From contig JAHCKM010000002.1 in assembly GCA_026125795.1 (NCBI GenBank), positions 1,426,001 through 1,490,000 of the forward strand: a stretch of 64,000 nucleotides of DNA. The letters are read 5' to 3'. A model generated the notes under the pieces. It did not search any database, was not told the DNA's origin, and saw nothing but the letters and a program-made list of their open reading frames with translations. This stretch comes from Burkholderiaceae bacterium (GTDB lineage: Bacteria; Pseudomonadota; Gammaproteobacteria; Burkholderiales; Burkholderiaceae_C). Positions 25,916 through 34,008 of this stretch are shown here, piece after piece (the stretch's first letter is position 1; the number at the start of each line of letters is the position of its first letter). The translations under genes were made by a program, and so were the position numbers.

Positions 25916-26281
25916 ATGAGCATTCAACACGGCGCGCCGCCGCGGCCGGTTGCAGTCCCGTCGCTGCAGACCCCCACGCTGACCAAGGCCGAGCTGGCCG
26001 AACTGCTGTTCGAGCGGCTGGGCCTGAACAAGCGCGAATCCAAGGACATGGTGGAAGCCTTCTTCGACCTGGTGCACCACACGCTGGTCGAAGGCCAGGA
26101 CGTGAAGCTTTCGGGTTTCGGCAACTTCAACATCCGGCGCAAGGCGCCCCGGCCGGGACGCAACCCGCGCACCGGCGAGGCCATTCCGATCAAGGCACGC
26201 CACGTAGTGACTTTTCACGCAAGCCACAAGTTGAAATCAATCGTGCAGGGCGACACGCCGGCCGACGGTGAGTTCGAGTAA
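25916..26281 (+). CDS. ihfA: Integration host factor alpha subunit
   Basis: 121 residues. The core [22 protein letters not shown] and [22 protein letters not shown], with the DNA-intercalating Pro in the beta arm, identify IHF-alpha. An N-terminal extension of about 20 residues (Pro-rich) precedes the core compared with the 99-residue E. coli protein, common in betaproteobacteria. IHF bends DNA in recombination and transcription. Position after pheT is conserved with E. coli. Confidence 0.95.
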   Translation: MSIQHGAPPRPVAVPSLQTPTLTKAELAELLFERLGLNKRESKDMVEAFFDLVHHTLVEGQDVKLSGFGNFNIRRKAPRPGRNPRTGEAIPIKARHVVTFHASHKLKSIVQGDTPADGEFE

Positions 26282-26315
26282 AGTCTAGCTTTGCCGATCC
26301 ACCTCATTGATTTCA

Positions 26316-26795
26316 ATGGAGAATGCGCTTCCGGCAATCCCGGCCAAACGCTACTTCACCATCGGTGAGGTGAGCGTCCTGTGCGGCGTGAAGCCGTACG
26401 TGCTGCGGTACTGGGAGCAGGAGTTCACCCAGCTCAAACCGGTCAAGCGGCGCGGCAACCGGCGCTACTACCAGCACCATGAGGTGCTGCTGATCCGGCG
26501 CATCCGCGAGCTGCTGTACGACCAGGGTTTCACGATCAGCGGTGCGCGCAACCGGCTGGCCGAACAGACGCCGGCCGGTCGTTCGAGCCACAGCAACGGT
26601 GAGCGGCTGTCCGGGTCGGTCCACGCGGCCGAGAGCGCCAGCGCGGGTGCCATGGCCGTCGACGTCGATGAAGCCGACGTCGCCGTGGTGGCGGCGCAAG
26701 AGGATGACGCATTGCCCTTGCCGGAAGTGAGTGAGGTCGATCTGACACAGCTGCGCAACGAGTTGCTGTCGATCCGCCGACTCCTCGACGACTGA
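26316..26795 (+). CDS. MerR family transcriptional regulator
   Basis: 159 residues. Residues ~15-80 form a MerR winged helix (YFTIGEVSVLCGVKPYVLRYWEQEF) with RRGNRRYYQHHEVLLIRRIRELLYDQGFTI. No Cys or effector domain is visible; the C-terminal half is low-complexity and acidic. This short MerR gene directly follows ihfA in many gamma- and betaproteobacteria and its target is not established. Start ATG 26316 (a TTG at 26307 is possible). Confidence 0.88.
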   Translation: MENALPAIPAKRYFTIGEVSVLCGVKPYVLRYWEQEFTQLKPVKRRGNRRYYQHHEVLLIRRIRELLYDQGFTISGARNRLAEQTPAGRSSHSNGERLSGSVHAAESASAGAMAVDVDEADVAVVAAQEDDALPLPEVSEVDLTQLRNELLSIRRLLDD

Positions 26796-26831
26796 CCGGG
26801 GTCACGGGAAAGGGCCTGCAGCGGCCGCCTC

Positions 26832-26837
26832 TATAAT
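26832..26837 (+). promoter_or_regulatory. -10 element of the tRNA-Pro promoter
   Basis: A perfect TATAAT lies 13 bases before the mature 5' end of the tRNA, consistent with a strong stable-RNA promoter. A -35 match is not obvious in the GC-rich upstream sequence. Confidence 0.6.
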
Positions 26838-26849
26838 GTGCGGCTCCGT

Positions 26850-26926
26850 CGGGGTGTAGCGCAGCCTGGTAGCGCACTTGCATGGGGTGCAAGGGGTCGC
26901 GAGTTCGAATCCCGCCACCCCGACCA
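26850..26926 (+). tRNA. tRNA-Pro (anticodon GGG)
   Basis: A 77-base cloverleaf with encoded CCA. The acceptor CGGGGTG pairs with CACCCCG; the anticodon arm CTTGC-ATGGGGT-GCAAG gives anticodon GGG, reading CCC/CCU proline codons; the T arm contains GTTCGAATC. It lies 54 bases after the MerR gene and is followed by a terminator-like hairpin. Confidence 0.97.
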
Positions 26927-26934
26927 ATGAGATC

Positions 26935-26976
26935 AACGGGTTAGCTCCTGCAAAGGGCTGACCCGTTCGTCTTTCT
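26935..26976 (+). terminator. Terminator after tRNA-Pro
   Basis: AACGGGT (26935-26941) pairs with ACCCGTT (26961-26967), reinforced by AGC/GCT (26943-26945 with 26957-26959), followed by CGTCTTTCT. The U-tract is interrupted but the position, nine bases after the tRNA, is right. Confidence 0.6.
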
Positions 26977-27033
26977 GAGGATCGAGTCCACCGATCCCCA
27001 ACCGCTGCCTCGGCACGGCGATTGCCTTTGCCT

Positions 27034-27990
27034 ATGCCTGCCACCAGCACGGCAACACGCCGCCGGGGAAAGCCGTTGATTGAAGGCCTGCAGTCAGCGC
27101 TCGATCCGCACGGACCGGACGCGCGCGTCATTGCCCAGATCTGGTGGGTGCTGCTCTGCGGCGCCATCGTTGTCTTTGCGCTGGTGATGGCGCTGGCGAC
27201 GTGGGCGGCGTTCGGCCGCGGCAACCGCGGTTGGCTTGCCGGCCACGCGGCGGTGGTCACCGGCGGCGTGGCGGTGCCGGCACTGGTGCTGTTCGTGCTG
27301 CTGATCTACACATTCGTGGCGGCTGCGCGTATGCACGCCGAGCACCGCGAGGCTGCGTTGCGCATCGAAGTGGTCGGCGAACAATGGTGGTGGCGCGTGC
27401 ACTATCTCGACGACGATGGCGCGCGCGACTTCGCCACCGCCAACGAAATCCGCATCCCAGTGGGCGCAAGCGTCGAGTTGAAGCTCGTTTCGCCCGACGT
27501 GCTGCACAGCCTGTGGGTGCCGTCGCTGGCCGGAAAGCTCGATCTGATTCCGGGCAAGGACAACAGGCTCCGGCTGCGCGCCGATGGTGCCGGCGTCCAT
27601 CGGGGCCAGTGCGCCGAATACTGCGGAGGGCCGCATGCGCAGATGGCCTTGATGGTCGTTGCCGAGGAGCCCGAGGCGTTCGAGCGTTGGCGAGCACGGC
27701 AGCGTGCGTCGTCGACTCAGCCCGCCGATGAATCGTTCCTCGCGCATTGCGCAAGCTGCCACACGGTGCGCGGAACCGAGGCGCTGGGCACGCTGGGACC
27801 CGACCTCACGCATGTGGGCAGCCGGCTCTCGCTCGGCGCCGGCATCCTGCCGAACAACACCGGCACGCTCGCCGCGTGGATCGGCTCGAACCAGCACCTG
27901 AAGCCAGGCAATCTGATGCCCGAGTTCGGCACCGAGCTGAGCGGCGCACAGCTGACCGCGTTGGCCGCCTACCTGCAGTCGCTGCGCTAG
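27034..27990 (+). CDS. Cytochrome c oxidase subunit II with fused cytochrome c domain (caa3-type)
   Basis: 318 residues: two N-terminal membrane helices, a cupredoxin domain with the CuA ligands His158, Cys193, Cys197, His201 and Met204 (CAEYCGGPHAQM), then a C-terminal cytochrome c domain with CASCH at 239-243 and a likely axial Met in NLMPEF. Electron entry is therefore built into the subunit, as in caa3 oxidases. ATG at 27034; TTG codons upstream are alternatives. It is the first gene of an oxidase operon; the next gene starts five bases after its stop. Confidence 0.9.
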   Translation: MPATSTATRRRGKPLIEGLQSALDPHGPDARVIAQIWWVLLCGAIVVFALVMALATWAAFGRGNRGWLAGHAAVVTGGVAVPALVLFVLLIYTFVAAARMHAEHREAALRIEVVGEQWWWRVHYLDDDGARDFATANEIRIPVGASVELKLVSPDVLHSLWVPSLAGKLDLIPGKDNRLRLRADGAGVHRGQCAEYCGGPHAQMALMVVAEEPEAFERWRARQRASSTQPADESFLAHCASCHTVRGTEALGTLGPDLTHVGSRLSLGAGILPNNTGTLAAWIGSNQHLKPGNLMPEFGTELSGAQLTALAAYLQSLR

Positions 27991-27995
27991 GGACC

Positions 27996-29027
27996 ATGTT
28001 CCGCGAGCTGCCGCTCATCGCCAACATCGGCGCGTTCGTTGCGGCGGCCGCGGTGGTCTGGTTCGCCGGCACGCGGTTGGCGCGCTACGCCAACGGCATC
28101 GCCGAAGTGACCGGCATCGGCCGCGAGTTCCTCGGATTGCTGCTGCTCGGCGGCGTGACCTCGCTGCCCGAGATCGCGGTGGCCACGACGGCCACGCTGC
28201 AGGGTGCGCCGGCGCTGTCGGTCAACGACGTGCTCGGTAGCGCCGCGATCAATGTCGTGATCCTGGCGCTGGCCGATGCAGCGATCGGCCGCGACGCCCT
28301 CACCGGCGTGCTGGCGGCTCCGGCGTTGCTGCTGCAGGGCGTGCTCGGCATCGCGGTGCTGGCGCTGGTCGTTGCGCCCGCGCTGGCCGGCGACGTGGCG
28401 GTCTTCGGCATCGGCGTCTGGAGCTGGGTGCTGCTGGTCACCTACCTGATCGGGCTGCGTCTGGTGTCGAGGTCGCGGGCCGGCCAGGCGTGGCAGCCGG
28501 CTCGCAAGGCCCGGAAGCCGGCAGGCGACGACGGTGGCGCGTCGGATGACGACGCGTCGCTGCGTGGCCTGGCGCTGCGCAGCGCTGCGGCCGGCGCCGC
28601 GATTCTGGTGGCGGGATTCGTGCTGGCGCGCAGCGGCGATGCGCTGGCGCATGCAAGCGGACTCGGCACCAGTTTCTTTGGCGCCGTGGTGCTCGGCTTC
28701 TCGACTTCGCTGCCCGAGCTGAGCACGGTGCTTTCCGCGGTTCGCCTGCGCCAGTACTCGATGGCGGTTTCCGACGTGTTCGGCACCAACCTGTTCAACG
28801 TCACGATCGTCGTGCTCGTCGACGCGCTGCATCCCGGCGGCCCCGTGCTGCTGGAGACCGGGCGCTTCGCCGCGGCCGCCGCACTGCTCGCGCTGTTGCT
28901 CACCGCGATCTACCTCGTCGGCATGATCGAGCGCCGCGACCGGACGGTGCTGCGCATGGGCCTCGATTCGGTCACCGCGCTGTTCGTCTATCTCGCCGGC
29001 CTGGCGGCGCTGTACACGCTCAAGTGA
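27996..29027 (+). CDS. Sodium/calcium exchanger family (CaCA) membrane protein
   Basis: 343 residues with about ten membrane segments in two inverted halves separated by a charged loop (near residues 165-190). The alpha-repeat motifs GGVTSLPEI and GFSTSLPEL mark the CaCA superfamily. It probably exchanges Ca2+ or another cation for Na+ or H+. It is embedded between oxidase subunit II and subunit I genes, with its stop overlapping the GTG start of the latter (GTGA), so it is translationally part of the oxidase operon. Such an insertion is unusual. Confidence 0.85.
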   Translation: MFRELPLIANIGAFVAAAAVVWFAGTRLARYANGIAEVTGIGREFLGLLLLGGVTSLPEIAVATTATLQGAPALSVNDVLGSAAINVVILALADAAIGRDALTGVLAAPALLLQGVLGIAVLALVVAPALAGDVAVFGIGVWSWVLLVTYLIGLRLVSRSRAGQAWQPARKARKPAGDDGGASDDDASLRGLALRSAAAGAAILVAGFVLARSGDALAHASGLGTSFFGAVVLGFSTSLPELSTVLSAVRLRQYSMAVSDVFGTNLFNVTIVVLVDALHPGGPVLLETGRFAAAAALLALLLTAIYLVGMIERRDRTVLRMGLDSVTALFVYLAGLAALYTLK

Positions 29028-31525
29028 ACGCCGCGCTGCCCAACGCCGCACCGCGGCCCGCCGGGGAACTTGAGCAGCTGAAGCGGCTGTGGGATCCGCC
29101 GTGCGGGCTGCGCTTCATCACCGTCATCAACAACAACTACATCGGCGTGCTCTACGTCGGCACGGCGTTCCTGTTCTTCGTGCTCGCCGGCATCCTGGCG
29201 TTGATCATGCGCACGCAGCTGGCGGTGCCGGGCAACGATCTGGTCGGGCCGGATCTGTACAACCAGCTGTTCACCATGCACGGCACGGTGATGATGTTCC
29301 TGTTCGCGGTGCCGGCGGTCGAGGCGATGGGCATTCTGCTGCTGCCCAACATGCTGGGGGCGCGGGACCTGCCGTTCCCGCGCCTGTCGGCCTATGCCTA
29401 CTGGGCCTATGCGGTGGGCGGTCTGGTGTTCTTCACCAGCATCTTCTTCGACCTCGCGCCCGACGGCGGCTGGTTCATGAACCCGCCGCTGACCACCGAG
29501 ACGTACTCGCCGGGCATCAACGCCGACTTCTGGCTGCTCGGCATCGGCTTCATCGAGATCTCGGCGATCGCCGGCGCCATCGAGATCATCGTCGGCGTGC
29601 TGCGCACCCGCGCGCCTGGCATGACGTTGGCGCGCATGCCCGTGTTCGCATGGGCGATGTTGGTGTTCGCACTGATGATCGTGTTCGCTTTCCCGGCCGT
29701 GATCGCGGCGACGATGCTGCTGGAGCTGGAGCGCGCCTTCCACTGGCCGTTCTTCGACGCGGCCAGGGGCGGCGACCCGCTGCTGTGGCAGCACCTGTTC
29801 TGGTTCTTCGGCCACCCGGAGGTCTACATCATCTTCCTGCCGGCCGCCGGCATGGTGTCGATGATCGTGCCGACGATGGCCGGCACTCCGCTTGTGGCCT
29901 ACCGGCTGGTGGTCGTCGCGCTGGTTGCCACCGGTTTCCTTAGCTTCGGGCTGTGGGTGCACCACATGTTCGCCACCGGCATCCCGCAGCTGTCGCTGTC
30001 GTTCTTCGAGGCCGCCAGCATGGCGGTGGCCATCCCCAGCGGCATCCAGGTGTTTGCGTGGATCGCCACGCTGGCGCGCGGCCGGCTGAAGATCAACACG
30101 CCGGCACTGTTCATGCTGGGCTTCCTGTTCATCTTCGTGGCCGGCGGCCTGACCGGCGTGATGGTTGCCGTGGTGCCGTTCGACTGGCAGGCGCACGACA
30201 GCTACTTCGTCGTCGCGCACCTGCACTACGTGCTGGTCGGCGGCATGGTGTTTCCGCTGTTCGGCGCGTTTTACTACTGGATGCCGTACACCAGCCGGCA
30301 CGCGCTGTCGGAGCGGCTCGGCCGCTGGGTGTTCGGGCTGATGTTCGTCGGCTTCAACGTCGCGTTTGCGCCGATGCATCTCACCGGGCTGCTCGGCATG
30401 CCGCGGCGCGTCTACACCTATCCGGCCGGCATGGGGTGGGACACGTTGAACCTGGTTTCCACCATCGGCGCGTTCATGCTTGCTGCCGGCGTCGCGCTGT
30501 TCGTTGTCGACGTCGCCCGGCGCTTTCGCATGTCCAGCGAGGGCAACGCGGGCAACGTGTGGAACGCCGGTACGCTGGAATGGCTGCCCAACGGCAACTA
30601 CTCCAACCGCAGCATCCCGGTCGTCTCCAGCCGCGACCCGCTGTGGAGCCATCCGCGGCTTGCCGAGCAGGTGGAGCAGGGCCGCTGGTACCTGCCGGGA
30701 ACGGTCACCGGCGGCCGCGAGACGATCGTCACGCACCCGATCAGCGCTGAGCCGCAGTGGCTGCTGCGCATGCCGATGCCCGGATGGGCGCCGGTGCTCG
30801 GTGCCTGGTTCACGGCCGCATTCTTCCTGCTGCTCACCTTCAAGCTGGTGGGGCCAGCACTGGTCTGCGGCGCGATTGCCGTGGGCGCGATCCTCCACTG
30901 GGCCTGGAGCCTCGACCCCAAGCCGCTGATGCAGCGCTTCGATATCGGCGGTGGCCTGAAGCTGCCGGCCTACATGAGCGGGCCGCAGTCGCAGGCGTGG
31001 TGGGCGATGGTGGTGCTGATGCTGGTGTCGGCGTCGCTGTACGGCTGCGCCGTCGTCTCCTACCTGTACCTGTGGACGGTGTCGCCCCAGGTGTGGCCGG
31101 CGGCGCACGCGCTGCCCGATGCACGCTGGCCGCTCGCCGTGGCCGCGTTGCTTGCCGCGAGCAGCGGCGCGATGGCCCTGGCCGACCGCTGGCTGGACGC
31201 GCCGCGCCGCTTCGGCGTTGCGATCGGCGGCGCGGTCGCGTGCTTCGTCGCCGCGTTCGCGCTCGATCTCTGGTCCCAGCGCGGCCAGTCGCCAACGGAA
31301 TCCAGCCACGGCGCGATGGTGTATCTGCTGCTGTCGCTCGAAGGCTTCTTCGGTGCCGTTGTGATCGCGATGGCGGCGTTTGCGCTGGCGCGCCGCATGC
31401 GCGGGCTGCTCGGCAGCGTGCACCGGGTCAGCTTCGACAACGCCCGCCTGTTCTGGCACTACGCGGTGGCGCAGAGCCTGGTCGGGCTGGCGCTGGTGCA
31501 CGGTTTTCCGCGCGTGCTGGGGTGA
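29024..31525 (+). CDS. Cytochrome c oxidase, fused subunits I and III
   Basis: 833 residues. Residues ~1-560 are subunit I: the low-spin haem His in TMHGTVMMF, His264 and Tyr268 of GHPEVY (CuB ligand and cross-linked Tyr, with the A1-type Glu266), the CuB His pair in VHHMF and the haem ligands in HDSYFVVAHLHYV. Residues ~600-833 form a second set of helices matching subunit III. Fusion of I and III is known in some caa3-type oxidases. It starts with GTG at 29024, coupled to the exchanger gene. It reduces O2 to water and pumps protons. Confidence 0.93.
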   Translation: MNAALPNAAPRPAGELEQLKRLWDPPCGLRFITVINNNYIGVLYVGTAFLFFVLAGILALIMRTQLAVPGNDLVGPDLYNQLFTMHGTVMMFLFAVPAVEAMGILLLPNMLGARDLPFPRLSAYAYWAYAVGGLVFFTSIFFDLAPDGGWFMNPPLTTETYSPGINADFWLLGIGFIEISAIAGAIEIIVGVLRTRAPGMTLARMPVFAWAMLVFALMIVFAFPAVIAATMLLELERAFHWPFFDAARGGDPLLWQHLFWFFGHPEVYIIFLPAAGMVSMIVPTMAGTPLVAYRLVVVALVATGFLSFGLWVHHMFATGIPQLSLSFFEAASMAVAIPSGIQVFAWIATLARGRLKINTPALFMLGFLFIFVAGGLTGVMVAVVPFDWQAHDSYFVVAHLHYVLVGGMVFPLFGAFYYWMPYTSRHALSERLGRWVFGLMFVGFNVAFAPMHLTGLLGMPRRVYTYPAGMGWDTLNLVSTIGAFMLAAGVALFVVDVARRFRMSSEGNAGNVWNAGTLEWLPNGNYSNRSIPVVSSRDPLWSHPRLAEQVEQGRWYLPGTVTGGRETIVTHPISAEPQWLLRMPMPGWAPVLGAWFTAAFFLLLTFKLVGPALVCGAIAVGAILHWAWSLDPKPLMQRFDIGGGLKLPAYMSGPQSQAWWAMVVLMLVSASLYGCAVVSYLYLWTVSPQVWPAAHALPDARWPLAVAALLAASSGAMALADRWLDAPRRFGVAIGGAVACFVAAFALDLWSQRGQSPTESSHGAMVYLLLSLEGFFGAVVIAMAAFALARRMRGLLGSVHRVSFDNARLFWHYAVAQSLVGLALVHGFPRVLG

Positions 31526-31529
31526 TCCA

Positions 31530-31829
31530 ATGGGCTTTGCCGCGACCGCGCTGCGCATGTCCTCGGGCGTCATCGTCTGGGGACTGCACTTCGCCGCGAT
31601 CTACGGCATCACCGGGCTTGCCTGCGCCCGCGCGGCACCGCAGGCGGCGTTGATCGGGGTGGCGGTCGCCACATTGTTCGCGGTTGCGCTGCTGCTGCCG
31701 ATCGTCGTCTCCGGATGGCGGCGCCGCCAGGAGTTCGAGTCGTGCTTTGCGGCTGCGGTGGGCGCGCTCGCGCTGCTTGCGGTGATCTGGGAAGCGCTTC
31801 CGGCGCTGTGGGTGCCGACGTGCGGCTGA
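31530..31829 (+). CDS. Small membrane protein of the oxidase operon
   Basis: 99 residues with three hydrophobic segments (about 12-32, 38-60 and 73-92). I do not recognise the family. It begins four bases after the subunit I-III stop and its end overlaps the CtaG start by ten bases. The position is where a small subunit IV often lies in caa3 operons, so it may be a structural or assembly subunit. This is inferred from context only. Confidence 0.7.
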   Translation: MGFAATALRMSSGVIVWGLHFAAIYGITGLACARAAPQAALIGVAVATLFAVALLLPIVVSGWRRRQEFESCFAAAVGALALLAVIWEALPALWVPTCG

Positions 31830-32602
31830 CGCTCGTGTTGCTGGCGCTGCAGGCCTGGCCGGGTGCGGTCCGGGCACACGGCGACGCGGCCACGTCATCG
31901 GCGCTCGGCAGCATCGATCTGCTGGCGTTCCTGGCGCTTGCATCGGCCGCCGCGATCTACGCGCGTGCACTGCGGCGCAGCCGGGCGCTGCGGCCGCGCC
32001 ATGCGGCCGCGTTCGCGGCCGGCTGGCTGGTGCTGCTGCTCGCCATCGCGCCGCCGCTCGACGCACCGGCTGCCGCTTCGTTTGCGCTGCACATGGTCGA
32101 GCACGAGTTGCTGATGCTGATCGCGCCGCCACTGCTGATCCTGGGCCGCCCGTATGCCGCGCTGGCCGGTGCATTGCCGCGGCACTCCAGGCTGCTCGCG
32201 CTGGCGGCGTGGCCGCTGCGCACGCCGCCGAGCGCCGCGGTTGCGCTGCACGCGGCTGCGTTGTGGGTCTGGCACTTGCCGCGACTGTTCAATGCCGGGC
32301 TCGAGTCGGAGGTGATCCATGCGCTGCAGCACGCATCGTTCTTCTGGACCGCGCTGTTGTTCTGGTGGGTCGTGTTCCGCCGTGTCAGCAGCGGGGTCGC
32401 CGTGTTGTGCCTGCTCGTGATGCTGATTGCCAGCGGCGCGCTGGCGGCGCTGCTGACCTTTGCGCCGGCGCCGCTGTACGCGGGTGCAACGCTGCACGAT
32501 CAGCAGCTCGGTGGTCTCGTCATGTGGGTGCCGGCGGGCTACGCGATGTTGCTGGCCGGGCTGCTGGCGTTCCACCGCTTGTTGCGGGCGAGCCCGGCAT
32601 GA
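31820..32602 (+). CDS. CtaG-like caa3 oxidase assembly factor
   Basis: 260 residues, with about seven membrane helices after a probable signal/anchor. The segments LHMVEHELLMLIAPPLLILGRP and ALWVWHLPRLFNAGLESEVIHALQHASFFWTALLFWW are typical of the CtaG_Bsu family, which supports caa3-type oxidase biogenesis, probably through CuB. GTG start at 31820 within the end of the preceding gene; its TGA overlaps the next ATG. It is unrelated to the Cox11-type CtaG of mitochondria. Confidence 0.88.
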   Translation: MRLTLVLLALQAWPGAVRAHGDAATSSALGSIDLLAFLALASAAAIYARALRRSRALRPRHAAAFAAGWLVLLLAIAPPLDAPAAASFALHMVEHELLMLIAPPLLILGRPYAALAGALPRHSRLLALAAWPLRTPPSAAVALHAAALWVWHLPRLFNAGLESEVIHALQHASFFWTALLFWWVVFRRVSSGVAVLCLLVMLIASGALAALLTFAPAPLYAGATLHDQQLGGLVMWVPAGYAMLLAGLLAFHRLLRASPA

Positions 32603-33015
32603 GCCGTTTCGCCCCGGCCACCGCCACCGCGCTTGCGAGCCGTGCACTCGCCGCGCTGATGCTGGCCTGCCTCGCGCTCGCCGGTTTCGGGCTGGGTGGC
32701 TGCGCCGACGAGCCGGCGATGCCGTCTGGGATGGCCGGCGATGCCGAGCGCGGCCGCCTGCTGTTGCGCCAGTACGGCTGCGGCAGCTGCCACCGCATTC
32801 CCGGCGTCGCTGCGGCCGCCGGCACATTCGGGCCGCCGCTCGACCGCTACGCGCGTCAGGTCTACATCGCCGGCGTGTTGCCAAACACGCCGGAGCACCT
32901 GGTGCACTGGATCGTCGACCCGCAGGCCGTGGAGCCCGGCACCGCCATGCCGGATATGCAGGTCTCCGCGGCGCAGGCGCGCGACATGGTGGCCTACCTC
33001 TACACGCTCAAGTGA
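32599..33015 (+). CDS. Monohaem cytochrome c lipoprotein
   Basis: 138 residues. A hydrophobic signal ends in the lipobox-like GLGGC, then a single cytochrome c domain with CGSCH (61-65) and a Met ligand candidate in AMPDM. Its second half is closely related to the C-terminal domain of the next gene product, both containing IAG(V/L)LPNTPE followed by AMPD. Coupled to ctaG by ATGA. It probably shuttles electrons to the oxidase. Confidence 0.85.
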   Translation: MSRFAPATATALASRALAALMLACLALAGFGLGGCADEPAMPSGMAGDAERGRLLLRQYGCGSCHRIPGVAAAAGTFGPPLDRYARQVYIAGVLPNTPEHLVHWIVDPQAVEPGTAMPDMQVSAAQARDMVAYLYTLK

Positions 33016-33031
33016 TCGAAAAGGCGATGGC

Positions 33032-33850
33032 ATGAGGTTCAGGCACAAACTGATCGGCGCGATGCTCGCGCTGGCCGCGCTGGGTGCGATCGGCACGTGG
33101 GTGCTGTATTGGGGCGTCTACGACGTCTCGGCGCGCAACCAGCACCTCGCGCCGACCTACTGGCTGCTCGACACCGGCATGCGGCAGTCGGTCAAGCGCC
33201 ATTCGCAGGACATCCACGTGCCTCAGCTCGACGACCAGCGGCTCATCCGGCGCGGACAGGCGCTCTTTCGCGAGCACTGCGTTCTCTGCCACGGCGCGCC
33301 CGGTGTCGCGCCGCAGCCGTTCGCGCTTGGGATGACGCCGGCGCCCGGCAATCTCGCTCACGCGGCGCGCGACTGGCAACCGGCCGAGTTGTTCTGGATC
33401 ACCAAGTTCGGCATCAAGATGGCTGGCATGCCGGCCTGGGAGTTCCGCTTCGCCGACGACGACATCTGGGCCCTGGTGGCGTTCCTGCGGCGCCTGCCGC
33501 GGATCTCGCCCGCCGAGTACCGCTCGCTGCCGGCCGAAGAGGCGCAAGCGCTCCCCCATCCGGCGCACGAACCGAGCGCCGAGCGCGGCCGGATCGCCAT
33601 GCGGCAGTACCTCTGCGTCACCTGCCACGTGATCCCCGGCATCGTCGGCCCCAATGCACCGGTCGGGCCGACGCTCGACGGTATCGCGAAACGCGCAGTG
33701 ATTGCCGGGCTGCTGCCCAACACGCCGGAGAACATGGTGCGCTGGTTGCGCGAGCCGCAGCGCGTGAACCCGGACGGTGCGATGCCCGACCTTGGGGTCA
33801 GCGAGCGCGACGCGCACGACATGGCAGCTTTTCTGCAGACGCTGCGGTAG
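33032..33850 (+). CDS. Dihaem cytochrome c, membrane anchored
   Basis: 272 residues with an N-terminal membrane anchor and two cytochrome c domains: CVLCH at 83-87 and CVTCH at 195-199. The second domain is a paralogue of the monohaem cytochrome encoded just upstream. Last gene of the oxidase operon, 16 bases after its neighbour. It likely links a quinol-oxidising complex or periplasmic donor to the caa3 oxidase. Confidence 0.87.
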   Translation: MRFRHKLIGAMLALAALGAIGTWVLYWGVYDVSARNQHLAPTYWLLDTGMRQSVKRHSQDIHVPQLDDQRLIRRGQALFREHCVLCHGAPGVAPQPFALGMTPAPGNLAHAARDWQPAELFWITKFGIKMAGMPAWEFRFADDDIWALVAFLRRLPRISPAEYRSLPAEEAQALPHPAHEPSAERGRIAMRQYLCVTCHVIPGIVGPNAPVGPTLDGIAKRAVIAGLLPNTPENMVRWLREPQRVNPDGAMPDLGVSERDAHDMAAFLQTLR

Positions 33851-33960
33851 CGAACTCGCCTCGGTGCTCGTGCGCGCGGCGCTCGGCACGAAGACGTTGA
33901 GCGATGCCACGAGTGCAGCCGGCTGTGGCCCGTGCCGGCGCGGCGACGCCACCGCGCAAA

Positions 33961-33987
33961 CGAAAACGGGCCGGCATGGCCGGCCCG
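33961..33987 (-). terminator. Terminator of the membrane pyrophosphatase gene
   Basis: A perfect nine-pair stem, CGGGCCGGC (33967-33975) with GCCGGCCCG (33979-33987), three-base loop, followed on the minus strand by TTTTCG. It lies 22 bases beyond the minus-strand stop. The remaining 33851-33960 shows nothing else. Confidence 0.85.
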
Positions 33988-34008
33988 CGATGCATGCAGC
34001 GGGACTCG

